Positions 49,713-59,087 of a DNA stretch of 64,000 nt are shown piece after piece. The number at the start of each line of letters is the position of its first letter. The first letter of the stretch is position 1. Under the pieces are notes generated by a model, which had not been told where the DNA came from, ran no database searches, and was given only the letters and a program-made list of their open reading frames with translations. Source of the stretch: Cognatiluteimonas weifangensis. GTDB taxonomy: Bacteria; Pseudomonadota; Gammaproteobacteria; Xanthomonadales; Xanthomonadaceae. The position numbers were made by a program, and so were the translations under genes. The stretch spans positions 186,001-250,000 of the forward strand of contig NZ_QVPD01000005.1 of assembly GCF_003416885.1 (NCBI RefSeq), read 5' to 3'.

Positions 49713-51176
49713 TCATGGCGACGGCGACTCGGCGGCCGTTGCGGCTTCGATCGCCGCCAGCATGCCGGCCCAGCGCGGATCATCGCGCAGGCGCTGCCAG
49801 GCCGGATCGCGGCGCAGGTTCGCGGGATCGCCGTAACCCAGTTGCGCGCACGCCTGCAGTTCCGCGAAGGCGCCGTTGGCATCGCCGTCCAGCGCCAGCA
49901 CCTGGGCGCGGCGCCAGTGCGGTTGCGGACGCTCGGGGAAAATCGCGCTGGCGATCGCCAGCATCGCCGCGGCGCGCGGCAGATCGCCCTGCGCCACGAG
50001 CTGTTCGGGCAGGTAGAACGCGGTGGCCACGTAGTCGCGCTCCAGGCTGCGCCGCGCCGAGGCGGCCACGGCCGGATCGTCCGCCGCGGCCTGTTCCCGG
50101 AGGCGGCCGATGCGCAGTTCCGAAAGCGCGCGCGCCGCACTCGGCGGATCCTGCCGGCGGCCTTCGACGAAGCGCTGGCCTGCGCGCGCCCGCCACTCGT
50201 CGAAGCGCTGCGCGTGGCGCCGCTCCGCCGCGCGCAGGCGGTGCTCGTCGGCCAGTCCGGCGCGGACTTCGGCGCTGCCGGCCAGGCGTGCGGCGGCATC
50301 GCGCTCGGCCTGCATGTCGCGCAGGCCGTCGAAATCGCGGGCCAGCTGTTCGCCGAGGCGCCAGCGCTGCAGCGCGTCCGGCGCGGCGGCCACGGCGAGG
50401 CGGGCGCGGGCCAGCTGCGCATCGATCCAGGCCTCGCGCCGCGGGGCGGTCCCGGCGCGCATCGCCATCAGCTCCAGCCAGTCGATCGCGGCAGCGAACA
50501 CCGCCGGATCGGCCGGCCACTCGTGCCCGCCGTCGAAGATCGCCAGGCGGTGCACGGCGCCGGCCTGTGCGAGTTCGGCGTCGAGTGCGCGCATCTCCTG
50601 GTAATTGAAATCGCCGTTGCCGGCCATGCCGAAGAACGCCGGCTGCGGCAGGCGCAGCGGGCCCAGTTCCGGCGGCCGGCCGCCGCCGCAGCCGATCATT
50701 CCCGCCAGCTGGCCGCGCAGCGGTGCGACCACCGTCCACAGCGTCTTTGCGGTACCGGAAAAGCCGGCGAGATACAGCCGGCGGCGGTCGTAGGCGTAGC
50801 GCTGCGCGGCCTCGTCGAGCAGCGCCTGCAGCGCCTGCAGGGTCGTCGATTCGGCCGTGTCGCTGCGGCTCTGGTGCGAACTCATGACGATCCAGCCGTT
50901 GCTGCGGGCGCCTTCGAGCGCCAGGCGCAGGGTGTCCTCGCCGCGGCCGCGCGCATCGAGGACGATCAGCAGCGGCCAGCGGCGCTGCGGCGTGTAATCC
51001 GCGGGCAGGTAGAGGCTGTACTGCTGGTCGGCGTGCGCAAGCGTGGTCACCCGCGCGACCGCTCGATCGTGTGGCAGTGCGGTGGCGGCGGCGTCGGGCA
51101 AGGGCGCGGTTATGGCGGCGACAACCGGGGCGCTGGCGCAACAGAGCAGGGCACAGGCGAGGCAGGCGCGGAACAT
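49713..51176 (-). CDS. Secreted alpha/beta hydrolase with C-terminal repeat region
   Basis: 487 aa. Signal peptide 1-21. Residues 50-245 are an esterase/PHB-depolymerase-like alpha/beta hydrolase: QYSLYLPADYTPQRRWPLLI, nucleophile elbow GFSGTAKT (about 140; G-x-S-x-x rather than GxSxG), and a likely His in FDGGHEWP (about 218). Residues 250-480 are helical and TPR-like (WRRAQVLALDGDANGAFAEL). Substrate unknown; it works in the periplasm or outside. Confidence 0.8.
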   Translation of the reverse strand: MFRACLACALLCCASAPVVAAITAPLPDAAATALPHDRAVARVTTLAHADQQYSLYLPADYTPQRRWPLLIVLDARGRGEDTLRLALEGARSNGWIVMSSHQSRSDTAESTTLQALQALLDEAAQRYAYDRRRLYLAGFSGTAKTLWTVVAPLRGQLAGMIGCGGGRPPELGPLRLPQPAFFGMAGNGDFNYQEMRALDAELAQAGAVHRLAIFDGGHEWPADPAVFAAAIDWLELMAMRAGTAPRREAWIDAQLARARLAVAAAPDALQRWRLGEQLARDFDGLRDMQAERDAAARLAGSAEVRAGLADEHRLRAAERRHAQRFDEWRARAGQRFVEGRRQDPPSAARALSELRIGRLREQAAADDPAVAASARRSLERDYVATAFYLPEQLVAQGDLPRAAAMLAIASAIFPERPQPHWRRAQVLALDGDANGAFAELQACAQLGYGDPANLRRDPAWQRLRDDPRWAGMLAAIEAATAAESPSP

Positions 51177-51501
51177 GGACTCTCCGGGGCGGATGCGGAT
51201 CGTCGCTGGCGGCCGTTACGGTACACCCGCGCGCGGCATCGCCGGTGCGGCCGGAAACGGGGCACGACCCCGGCGTGTTCCTGCCGGGCGCGGCCGGAGG
51301 TCCGCGGGAAACCGCCCGCCGGCCTGGATCGTGCCGCCCCTGGCCGGCGGCCGCGCGCCTGCCGCGGTGGCCGGCCGCATTCACGTCTCCTGCGCGCAGC
51401 GGCGGGCACGATGCCGCCCGCCCGGGTCCGGGGCTGCGGGGCGCCGGTCCGGCCGCCGCATCGCATGGCGCGCGGCGTCGTGTCCGCAACGGGAGAAAGC
51501 A
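51177..51501. other. Intergenic region, 325 bp
   Basis: Nothing supported apart from the GGGAGAAAG ribosome binding site of the DUF1428 gene at 51490-51498. Long open frames here look like G+C-rich artefacts. Confidence 0.45.
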
Positions 51502-51861
51502 ATGAACTATGTCGATGGTTTCGTGGTGCCGGTGCCGACGGCGAACCTGGCGGCGTATCGCAAGATGGCGCGCCGGGCCGGGAAGATCTGGCGCGAACAC
51601 GGCGCGCTGGAGTACGTCGAGTGCCTCGGCGACGACGTCGCGCCCGGCAAGCTCACCTCGTTCCCGCAGGCGGTCAAGCTCAAGGACGGGGAGACCGTGG
51701 TGTTTTCCTGGATCGTGTACAAATCGCGCCGCGACCGCGACCGTATCAACAAGAAGGTGATGGCCGACCCGCGACTGGCCGACATGATGGATCCCAAGCA
51801 GCTGCCGTTCGACGGCAAGCGCATGTTCTGGGGCGGTTTCAAGGTGCTGGTCGAGGCGTAG
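51502..51861 (+). CDS. DUF1428 family protein (ferredoxin-like dimer)
   Basis: 119 aa with GGGAGAAAG upstream. The family signature is complete: MNYVDGFVVPVPTANLAAYR, EHGALEYVECLGDD, FSWIVYKSRRDRDRINKKVM and MPFDGKRMFWGGF-like end (LPFDGKRMFWGGFKVLV). Proteins of this kind are small ferredoxin-fold dimers, likely enzymes or ligand binders; role unknown. Confidence 0.92.
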   Translation: MNYVDGFVVPVPTANLAAYRKMARRAGKIWREHGALEYVECLGDDVAPGKLTSFPQAVKLKDGETVVFSWIVYKSRRDRDRINKKVMADPRLADMMDPKQLPFDGKRMFWGGFKVLVEA

Positions 51862-52051
51862 CGCCGGAGCGCCGGGCCCCGGCCTGCCGTCGGCGGGCCG
51901 ATGCGCGCGTCGCCACGGTCCGGCGGCGGAGCGTGGCGGCGGCACGGGCGCGCCCCGGGTGCCGGTTGTCCGATGCTTGCCACAGGACGATTGGCCGCGG
52001 TGCCGCCGGCCTGTCATCCTGTGGCCGGATCAGCCTCCGTCCGGAGTGGCC

Positions 52052-52669
52052 GTGCACACCTTCCTGATCGCGCTCGACCTGGTCGGCACCTTCGTCTTCG
52101 CCATCAGCGGCGCGACCCTGGGCGTGCGCAAGCGGATGGACCTGTTCGGCGTGCTGGTGCTGGCGTTCGCGGCGGCGGTGTCCGGCGGCATCGCGCGCGA
52201 CGTGCTGATCGGCGCGATCCCGCCGGTGGCGCTGGTCAACTGGCACTACCTGGGCGTGAGCTGCCTGGCCGGGCTGCTCGTCTTCTTCCGCTACCACGAC
52301 GTCGAACGGCTGCGCAATCCGGTGCAGGTGTTCGATGCGGTCGGACTGGCGCTGTTCGCGGTCACCGGCACCACCAAGGCGCTGGCCGCGGGTCTGGGGC
52401 CGATGGGCGCGGTGCTGCTGGGCATGCTGACCGGGATCGGCGGCGGCATGGTCCGCGACATCCTGGCGGCGCGGATTCCGGTGGTGCTGCAGTCGGAGTT
52501 GTATGCGGTCGCGGCGCTGGCCGGCGCCGCGCTGGTGGTGCTCGGGCGCAGCCTGCACTTGCCCGGGGCGCCCACGCTCCTGGCCGGCGCGTTGCTGTGC
52601 TTCGGTCTGCGCTACCTGGCGATCCGCCGCGGCTGGCGCCTGCCGGTGGCGCAGTCGCGCCGCAATTGA
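52052..52669 (+). CDS. TRIC cation channel family (UPF0126) membrane protein
   Basis: 205 aa from GTG 52052 with CCGGAG six bases upstream; GTG 52046 is an alternative. Two repeats of three helices with the Gly-rich motifs FVFAISGATLGVRKRMDLFG, AVSGGIARDVLIG and GIGGGMVRDILAARIP, plus a seventh helix. Prokaryotic TRIC homologues form trimeric monovalent-cation channels in the inner membrane. The HD gene starts 7 bases downstream. Confidence 0.92.
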   Translation: MHTFLIALDLVGTFVFAISGATLGVRKRMDLFGVLVLAFAAAVSGGIARDVLIGAIPPVALVNWHYLGVSCLAGLLVFFRYHDVERLRNPVQVFDAVGLALFAVTGTTKALAAGLGPMGAVLLGMLTGIGGGMVRDILAARIPVVLQSELYAVAALAGAALVVLGRSLHLPGAPTLLAGALLCFGLRYLAIRRGWRLPVAQSRRN

Positions 52670-52676
52670 GCCGACG

Positions 52677-53300
52677 GTGGACGCGCTGCCCCTGCACCTG
52701 TCGGCAGGCCAGCGTGCGGCGCTGGCCGCGGCGTACGCCACGCCGCCACGGGCCTATCACGATTTCCACCACGTCGAGGCGGTGTTGCGGCACTACGCCG
52801 AAGTCGCGGCAGGGCCAGGCTGGAAGCAGCCGCGCGAAGTGGCGCTGGCGATCCTCTACCACGATGCCGTCTACGTCCCGGGACGCCGCGACAACGAGGC
52901 GCGCTCGGCGCGGTTCGCGCTCGGGCAGATCGCGCGCTGGCAGCCCGATGCCGGCATCGATCCGGCGCGCGTGGCGCAGCTGATCGGGCTGACCGCGCGC
53001 CACGGGCGCTGGCGGCCGGCGGACTTCGATGCCGACCCGGCGCCGGACGACGTGCGCCTGTTCCTGGACTGCGACATGGCGATCCTGGGCGCCGCAGCGG
53101 CCGAGTTCGACGCCTACGATCGCGGCATCGCGGACGAGTACCGCGGCAAGCTGCCCGGCTGGCTGTTCCGGCTCCGGCGGCGGCGGTTCCTGCGGGCGCT
53201 GCTGGCGCGCGAACGCATCTTCCTCAGCGACTTCTTTCACGCGCGCCTGGACGCGCCGGCGCGCGCCAACCTGCGTCGCGCGCTGCACGCAGGACACTGA
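52677..53300 (+). CDS. HD-domain phosphohydrolase-like protein
   Basis: 207 aa from GTG 52677; weak ribosome binding site. HD metal-binding pattern: His in YHDFHHVEAVL (about 26), HD in AILYHDAVYVPG (about 60) and Asp in LDCDMAILG (about 131). The family hydrolyses nucleotides or other phosphate esters. Starts 7 bases after the TRIC gene and is probably co-transcribed with it. Confidence 0.85.
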   Translation: MDALPLHLSAGQRAALAAAYATPPRAYHDFHHVEAVLRHYAEVAAGPGWKQPREVALAILYHDAVYVPGRRDNEARSARFALGQIARWQPDAGIDPARVAQLIGLTARHGRWRPADFDADPAPDDVRLFLDCDMAILGAAAAEFDAYDRGIADEYRGKLPGWLFRLRRRRFLRALLARERIFLSDFFHARLDAPARANLRRALHAGH

Positions 53301-53360
53301 GCGCGCTCACGGAACCGCGGCGCCCGGCGAACCGGCGCCGCGGAGCGGCACCGTGCCCGC

Positions 53361-54584
53361 CTAGTCGAGGTATTGCAGGTTGAGGATCAACGCCAGCACC
53401 GCCTGCAGGATCGCGATGTCGCCGTTGTCGTAGCGGCCGTAGCGATTGCGGCCGTAGTAGCCGTCCTCGTAGCCGCGCTGGAACCCCTGGCGGAAGTAGT
53501 AGTTGTAATCGGCGCGGTTGACGTAATAGTTGTCGTAACCATAGCTGGCGTCGCGCCAGGCGTAGGAGTCGCGATAGTCGCCGCGCCAGCGGTCGTAACG
53601 GTCGGCACGGCCGGCGCGCAGGCCTTCCCGGTAGCCGTAGTCGACGGCTTGCCGCAGCAGGTCGGCGCCGTAGCGGGTGGTGGTGTACCACTGGCCGCCA
53701 TACCCGTAGCGGTAGCTCGCCGGCGCGTAGGAGTACGGATTGGCGCCGTAGTCGTAACGCAATGCGGCCAGGCGCGACTGCTGCTGGCGCAGGCGGCGGT
53801 AGTACTCCTGCTGGTAGCGGTACTGGGCCATGCGCCGCTGCTGCTGCAATTGCAGCGCCTGCCGGCGTTGCAGGGATTGCTGCTCGGCCGCGTAGCGGCG
53901 GTAGTCCTCGCTGCGCCGGCGCTGCTGTTCGATCCGGCGCTGCTGTTCCTGGCGGGAGATGCGGTCGCGTCGTTCGGCGTGCTCGCGCTGCTCCGCGATC
54001 CGCTGCGCAAGCAGCGATGACGCACGCGCCTGCTCCTGGCGTGCACGGGCGTCGCGGTCGCGCTCGGCCGCGGCGTGCTGCTGCTGCGCCAGGCGCCGCT
54101 CCTCGCGGCGCCGTTCGACACTCGACTGCGTGTCATGGCGGGTGGTCGCTGCATGTGGCCGCGTCGCGCTGCGCCATGCGGCCGGGGGCTGCGTCGCGGC
54201 TTGCCGCTCCGCGGCCAGGCGGGGGGCCGGCTGCTGACGCTGCGCCGGCGGCCGGGCGGATGGCCGGCGCTCGGCGCTGCGAGGCTCCTGGATCTGCCGT
54301 TCCCGCGGCGATCGTTGCCGGACCTGCGGCTGGTGTTCGGCACGCTGCAATGCGGCATCGCGCTGACGCGGCTGGGGCGCGCGGGCACGCGGCGCCGTCG
54401 CGGGCTGCCGCTGCGCTGCCGGTTTGTCGCCCTTGCGTGCATCGGCCGGGCGTTCGTCGCGGGCTTGGTGCCGGTCCGGATCCCGCGGATCCTGGCGGGC
54501 CTCGGCGGGAGCGTTGAAGCCGGCGGCCAGCAGGGCGCCGAGCGCGACGGCCTGCAGCGCGCGGGTGTGGATCGTGACGTTCAT
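53361..54584 (-). CDS. Secreted Gln/Arg-rich protein with Tyr-rich C terminus
   Basis: 407 aa from ATG at 54584 with GAGG upstream. Signal peptide 1-28 (AVALGALLAAGFNAPAEA). Residues 30-175 are disordered, rich in Arg/Gln/Pro/Ala. Residues 175-280 form a strongly charged coiled coil of Q/R/E (EQQRRIEQQRRRSEDYRRYA). The last 130 residues are rich in Tyr, Gly and Asp (YRYGYGG, DYNYYFRQGFQRGYEDGYYG) and end in a hydrophobic helix (AILQAVLALILNLQYLD). No family recognised. Possibly a surface or cell-wall protein. Confidence 0.75.
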   Translation of the reverse strand: MNVTIHTRALQAVALGALLAAGFNAPAEARQDPRDPDRHQARDERPADARKGDKPAAQRQPATAPRARAPQPRQRDAALQRAEHQPQVRQRSPRERQIQEPRSAERRPSARPPAQRQQPAPRLAAERQAATQPPAAWRSATRPHAATTRHDTQSSVERRREERRLAQQQHAAAERDRDARARQEQARASSLLAQRIAEQREHAERRDRISRQEQQRRIEQQRRRSEDYRRYAAEQQSLQRRQALQLQQQRRMAQYRYQQEYYRRLRQQQSRLAALRYDYGANPYSYAPASYRYGYGGQWYTTTRYGADLLRQAVDYGYREGLRAGRADRYDRWRGDYRDSYAWRDASYGYDNYYVNRADYNYYFRQGFQRGYEDGYYGRNRYGRYDNGDIAILQAVLALILNLQYLD

Positions 54585-54826
54585 GGCGGACCTCGTGCGA
54601 CTGATGCGTGGGGCAGGGCGCAAGCGGCTTGCCTGCTCGGGAGTCACTTCACCTGCCGTCCACTTAATGGCCTCTGAGTGGAATCGGCGGCGTTCAGCCG
54701 CCGTCGTCCAGCGTTCATGCCGGCCATGCGTTGCCGGTGCACCGTTGCGCGCCCCGTACCTGTCGCACTTGCGTTCGCCGCCGCCGCGCCGCGACACTCG
54801 CCGCTTCCATGTCCGGGGAGTTCGGA

Positions 54827-56596
54827 ATGCGTCTGTCGCGTCGCTTGTCCATCGCCATCACCGCATTGCTGGCCGCGGGCGCCTGTGCCGCAGTGCCGGC
54901 GGCCCCGGCGCCGGGCAATGAGCCGCCGGGGCTGACCGCAACCACCGCCGAGACCGGCTTGCCGCGTGCGCCGGAGCAGGAAGCGGTGGCTTTCGAACAT
55001 GCCGACCTGCATTTCCGCGTCGATCCGGCGCAGCGGCGCATCGACGGCGACGCCGCGCTCACGTTCCGCGCACTGCGGCCGCTGTCGCGGCTGGTCGTGG
55101 ACCTGGACCGCAATTACGCGATCGCCGCCGTCGACGTCGACGGCCAGGCGCTGCCCACAGGCGCCTGGTCCAACCCGCAGGGGCGGATGAGCGTGTCCCT
55201 GCCGCAGCCGCTGGCCGCCGGTGCGCGCACCACGCTGCGGATCCGTTACGGTGGCGCGCCGCACGTGGCGACCCGCGCGCCCTGGGATGGCGGCTTCGTC
55301 TGGAGCCGTGCACCGACCGGCGAAACCTGGGTCGCCAGCGCGATCCAGGGCGAGGGCTGCGACCTGCTGTGGCCGTGCATCGACCATCCGCAGGGCGAGC
55401 CGCGGCGGGTGGACCTGCACGTCAGCGTGCCGGCGCCGCTGGTCGCGGTCGGCAACGGCGTGGCCACGGGGATGGACGAACAGGACGGCTGGCGCACCTA
55501 CCACTGGCGCGCCCGCGATCCGACCACTTACGCCATCGCCATCAACGTCGGCCCCTACGAGCTGTTGGCGGACGAGTACCGGAGCCGCTTCGGCAACACC
55601 ATCCCGCTGCGCTTCTGGTACCTGCGCGGCAACGCGGCCAAGGCGCGCGCGCTGTTCGCGGAATTCCCGAAGCTGCTGGAGTTCTTCGAGGCCAGCATCG
55701 GCCCGTATCCGTTCGGCGACGAGAAGATGGGCGTGGTCGAGACCCCGTACCTGGGCATGGAACACCAGACCGTCAACGCCTACGGCAACGACTACAAGCT
55801 CACCGAGTTCGGTTACGACTGGCTGCTGCAGCACGAGTTCGCGCACGAATGGTTCGGCAACCAGATGACCAACGCCGACTGGGACGACATGTGGCTGCAC
55901 GAGGGGTTCGGCAGCTACATGCAGCCGCTGTACCTGCAGTGGCTGCGCGGCGACCGCGAATACGACGCCTGGCTGCTCAACCAGCGCAAGACCCTGGCCA
56001 ACAAGGTGCCGATCGTGTCCGGCCACGCGATGACCGAGGATGCGGTCTACAACCGCGAGACCGGCCCCGGCCTGGACATCTACTACAAGGGCTCGCTGCT
56101 GCTGCACACGCTGCGCCAGCTGATCGGCGACCAGGCGTTCTTCGCCGCCACCCGGCAGCTGGTCTACGGCACCGCCACGCCCAGGCCCGGCAACTTCCGG
56201 CCGCGCTACGCGAGCACGCGCGATTTCATCGACGCGGTCAACGCCGCCACCGGGCGCGACTACGGCTGGTTTTTCGACGTCTACGTGTACTCGGCGGCCT
56301 TGCCGGAACTGCTCGCCACGCGCGACGCGACCGGGCTGACGCTGCAGTGGGGGGCGCCCGGCGGCAAGCCGTTCCCGATGCCGCTGCAAGTGCGCGTGGA
56401 CGGGCGCGACATCGACCTGCCGATGGCGGACGGTCGCGGCCGGATCGAGCTGTCGCCGCATGCGCTGTACACCATCGACCCGCACTCGCGGGTGCTGCGC
56501 GCGCTACCCTATATCGACGCTTACCAGGCCGATGCGGCGGCGCGGCAGCAGGCCGCGGCCGCCGCGAAAGCGGCCGAGGACAAGCCGGCGGAGTAG
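54827..56596 (+). CDS. M1 family zinc aminopeptidase
   Basis: 589 aa from ATG 54827 (GGGGAG seven bases upstream; ATG 54809 is less likely). Signal peptide 1-25. N-terminal beta domain, then the gluzincin catalytic domain with GMEHQTVNAYG (the GxMEN exopeptidase motif in the variant form GMEHQT, about 307) and HEFAHEWFGNQMTNADWDDM with Glu of WLHEGF (zinc ligands His335, His339 and Glu about 358). It should remove N-terminal residues from peptides in the periplasm. A Lys/Ala-rich tail follows. Confidence 0.92.
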   Translation: MRLSRRLSIAITALLAAGACAAVPAAPAPGNEPPGLTATTAETGLPRAPEQEAVAFEHADLHFRVDPAQRRIDGDAALTFRALRPLSRLVVDLDRNYAIAAVDVDGQALPTGAWSNPQGRMSVSLPQPLAAGARTTLRIRYGGAPHVATRAPWDGGFVWSRAPTGETWVASAIQGEGCDLLWPCIDHPQGEPRRVDLHVSVPAPLVAVGNGVATGMDEQDGWRTYHWRARDPTTYAIAINVGPYELLADEYRSRFGNTIPLRFWYLRGNAAKARALFAEFPKLLEFFEASIGPYPFGDEKMGVVETPYLGMEHQTVNAYGNDYKLTEFGYDWLLQHEFAHEWFGNQMTNADWDDMWLHEGFGSYMQPLYLQWLRGDREYDAWLLNQRKTLANKVPIVSGHAMTEDAVYNRETGPGLDIYYKGSLLLHTLRQLIGDQAFFAATRQLVYGTATPRPGNFRPRYASTRDFIDAVNAATGRDYGWFFDVYVYSAALPELLATRDATGLTLQWGAPGGKPFPMPLQVRVDGRDIDLPMADGRGRIELSPHALYTIDPHSRVLRALPYIDAYQADAAARQQAAAAAKAAEDKPAE

Positions 56597-56600
56597 GACA

Positions 56601-57431
56601 GTGGCGCACGATCGCAATCCGCAAGCCGAGCAGATGGGCGACGAGTCCATGGCCCGCAACCTCGCGCACCAGGCGCAGGCGATCTGGCCGCAGGAGCAGC
56701 GCCTGTTCGAGCGCTACGGCCTGGCGGGCGAGTTGCGCATCCTCGACCTGGGCTGCGGCACCGGCGAGATCACCCGGCGCCTGGCGCAGCGTTATCCGCA
56801 GGCGACGCTGCTGGGAATCGACATCCTCGAAGCCAATCTCGCGCGCGCCCGGGCGGGCGATACCGCCGGCGACCGCATCCGCTATGCCCAGGGCGACGCG
56901 TTCGCGCTGTCGTGCGGCGACGCCGAGTTCGACCTGGTGACCTGCCGTCACATGTCGCAGGCGGTGCCGGACTTCGCCCAGGTGCTGGCCGAGATCACCC
57001 GGGTGCTCAAGCCCGGCGGCTGGCTGCACCTGCTGTCGGAGGATTACGCGATGCTGCACTTCCCGGCGCCCGAGCCGCAGGCGTTCGATCCGGACCGGTT
57101 CTGGAACCAGAACGTGATCGCCTTCCTGCAGGGCATGGGCTGCGACGGCCGCATCGGCCGGCACACGCCGGCGTTGCTGGCGCAGGCCGGTTACAGCGAC
57201 ATCGCCATGGATTACATCGTGGTCGATACCCTGCGGGTGCCGCGCGCGACGTTCGCCGGCATTCTCGGCGCCTGGCGCGACGGCTACGTCGAGCCGCTGG
57301 CCGCGGCCGCCGGGCGCGATCCGGCCGCCGTGCGCGCCGATTTCGAGCGCATGCTCGCGGCGATCCGGACCCCGCCGCAGTACGCGGTCTGGCACGTGCC
57401 GGTGGCCTCGGCGCGCCGGCCGGGCGCCTGA
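56601..57431 (+). CDS. SAM-dependent methyltransferase
   Basis: 276 aa from GTG 56601, 5 bases after the M1 gene, so translationally linked. Motif I ILDLGCGTGEIT (about 48-59), LLGIDILEANL motif II, DLVTCRHMSQAVPDF motif IV and VLKPGGWLHLL motif VI: a class I, UbiE-like methyltransferase. Substrate unknown; a small lipid- or quinone-like molecule is possible. Confidence 0.87.
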   Translation: MAHDRNPQAEQMGDESMARNLAHQAQAIWPQEQRLFERYGLAGELRILDLGCGTGEITRRLAQRYPQATLLGIDILEANLARARAGDTAGDRIRYAQGDAFALSCGDAEFDLVTCRHMSQAVPDFAQVLAEITRVLKPGGWLHLLSEDYAMLHFPAPEPQAFDPDRFWNQNVIAFLQGMGCDGRIGRHTPALLAQAGYSDIAMDYIVVDTLRVPRATFAGILGAWRDGYVEPLAAAAGRDPAAVRADFERMLAAIRTPPQYAVWHVPVASARRPGA

Positions 57432-57547
57432 CCCGCGGCTGTGCGCGGGCCGCCGGCGGCGTCCGGGTGCCGGGCCGGTCCGGCCGCGCCGTGATGACGA
57501 CCGCAACGGCGACCGGGGTAAGCTCGCGGCATCCCTCGGAGGCACCC

Positions 57548-57700
57548 ATGAACTGGCTGGGCGTCGTGATGATGGCGGTCGGGCTGTACCTGGCGCTGAA
57601 AGTCGCCGGGACTGCGCTGAAGCTGCTGATGTGGGCGATGGTGCTGGTCGGCGCCTATCTGTTCGCCTCGCCGTTGCTGGGGTTGCCGGCGCCGTTCTGA
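57548..57700 (+). CDS. Small two-helix membrane protein, 50 aa
   Basis: 50 aa with GGAGG upstream at about 57538-57543. Nearly all hydrophobic: NWLGVVMMAVGLYLALKVAG and LLMWAMVLVGAYLFASPLLG. The 3' 46 bases overlap the convergent flavoprotein gene. Too short for the usual annotation limit; the good ribosome binding site and helices support it. Function unknown. Confidence 0.6.
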   Translation: MNWLGVVMMAVGLYLALKVAGTALKLLMWAMVLVGAYLFASPLLGLPAPF

Positions 57701-58980
57701 GCCGGGTCGGCCGCACCGGCTCCGTCCGCGCCCCGGGCGGCGCCCGCATGCAGCCAGGCGACGGCACTGCGCCCGGCGCGGCGGCCGCTGGCGAAGCAGG
57801 CGCCGAGCAGGTAACCGCCGGTGGGCGCTTCCCAATCCAGCATTTCGCCGGCGCAGAACACGCCGGGCAGCGCGCGCAGCATCAGCGTCTCGTCCAGTGC
57901 CTGCAGGCGCACGCCGCCGGCGCTGCTGATCGCCTCGGCGAGCGGCCGCGGGTGCAGCAGCCGCAGCGGCAGCCGCTTGAGCGTGCGCGCAACCAGGGCG
58001 GTGTCGCCGAGTTGCGCGCGGTCGAGCACTTCGTGCAGCAGCGCGGCCTTGACCCCGGCGATGCCGACGGTGCGGCGCAGGTGTTCGGAAAGGCTGCGGC
58101 CATTGCGCGGTTTGCCCAGGTCGCGCTGCAGGCGTTCCAGATCGCGACCGGGCGCCAGGTCGAGCTGCAGGGTGGCGCCGCCGTCGCGCGCGATCGCCTC
58201 GCGCAGGGTCGCCGACAGCGCATACACCAGGCTGCCTTCGACGCCGCTGGCGGTGACGACGCATTCGCCCTGCAAGGCGTGCCAGGCGCCGCCCTCGCGC
58301 CAGTGCGCGACCACCGGCTTCAGCGGCGCGCCGGCGTGGCGCTGGGCGAAATACGCGCTCCAGCCGATGTCGAAGCCGCAGTTGGCCGGCTGCAGCGGCG
58401 CGACGTCGATGCCGTGCGCGTGCAGCAGCGTCTGCCAGGCGCCGTCGGAGCCGAGCTGCGGCCAGCTGCCGCCGCCCAGCGCCAGCACCACCGCGCCGGC
58501 GCGCACGCGGCGCTCGCCCTGCGCCGTGGCCAGCCGCAACCGGCCGTCGGCGTCCCAGCCGAGCCAGCGATGCTGGACGTGGATGCGCACGCCGTCCTCG
58601 CGCAGGCGGCGCACCCAGCCGCGCAGCAGCGGCGCGGCCTTGCGGTCCAGCGGGAACACGCGCCCGGAACTGCCGACGTAGGTATCCACCCCCAGCCCGC
58701 GCGCCCAGGCGCGCAGCGCATCGGCATCGAAATCGTCCAGCCAGCGCCCGACCTCGGCCTGGCGCTCGCGATAGCGCGCATCGAAGCCCGGCCGCGGCTC
58801 GGAGTGGGTGAGGTTGAGCCCGCCCTTGCCGGCGAGCAGGAACTTGCGCCCGACCGACCCCTTGGCCTCGAACAGGTCCACGGTCAGCCCCGCGGCGCGC
58901 GCGGTTTCGGCCGCCATCAGGCCGGCCGGGCCGCCGCCGATCACCACCAGGCCGGGCATTGCGTCGTCTTGGGCAGGCAT
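57655..58980 (-). CDS. TIGR03862-type HI0933/BaiN-like flavoprotein
   Basis: 441 aa from ATG at 58980. FAD-binding GGGPAGLMAAETARAAG (about 12-28), KFLLAGKGGLNLTHSE (the HI0933 KxxxSGxGRCNLTN block, here with changes), and the C-terminal AGEMLDWEAPTGGYLLGACF FAD block. This is the TIGR03862 branch of the HI0933 family. Function unknown. The distantly related paralog lies at 60966-62159 on the same strand. The end overlaps the small membrane gene. Confidence 0.87.
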   Translation of the reverse strand: MPAQDDAMPGLVVIGGGPAGLMAAETARAAGLTVDLFEAKGSVGRKFLLAGKGGLNLTHSEPRPGFDARYRERQAEVGRWLDDFDADALRAWARGLGVDTYVGSSGRVFPLDRKAAPLLRGWVRRLREDGVRIHVQHRWLGWDADGRLRLATAQGERRVRAGAVVLALGGGSWPQLGSDGAWQTLLHAHGIDVAPLQPANCGFDIGWSAYFAQRHAGAPLKPVVAHWREGGAWHALQGECVVTASGVEGSLVYALSATLREAIARDGGATLQLDLAPGRDLERLQRDLGKPRNGRSLSEHLRRTVGIAGVKAALLHEVLDRAQLGDTALVARTLKRLPLRLLHPRPLAEAISSAGGVRLQALDETLMLRALPGVFCAGEMLDWEAPTGGYLLGACFASGRRAGRSAVAWLHAGAARGADGAGAADPAQNGAGNPSNGEANR

Positions 58981-59087
58981 GGCGGGCAAGGGAAACGGGC
59001 CGCCATTATGCCGCCCCTGACTTTCGGGCCTGCGCCGCCGATGCGCTATGGTCGATAGTCGGGAATCGGTTCCGGGGAGACAGGCAG

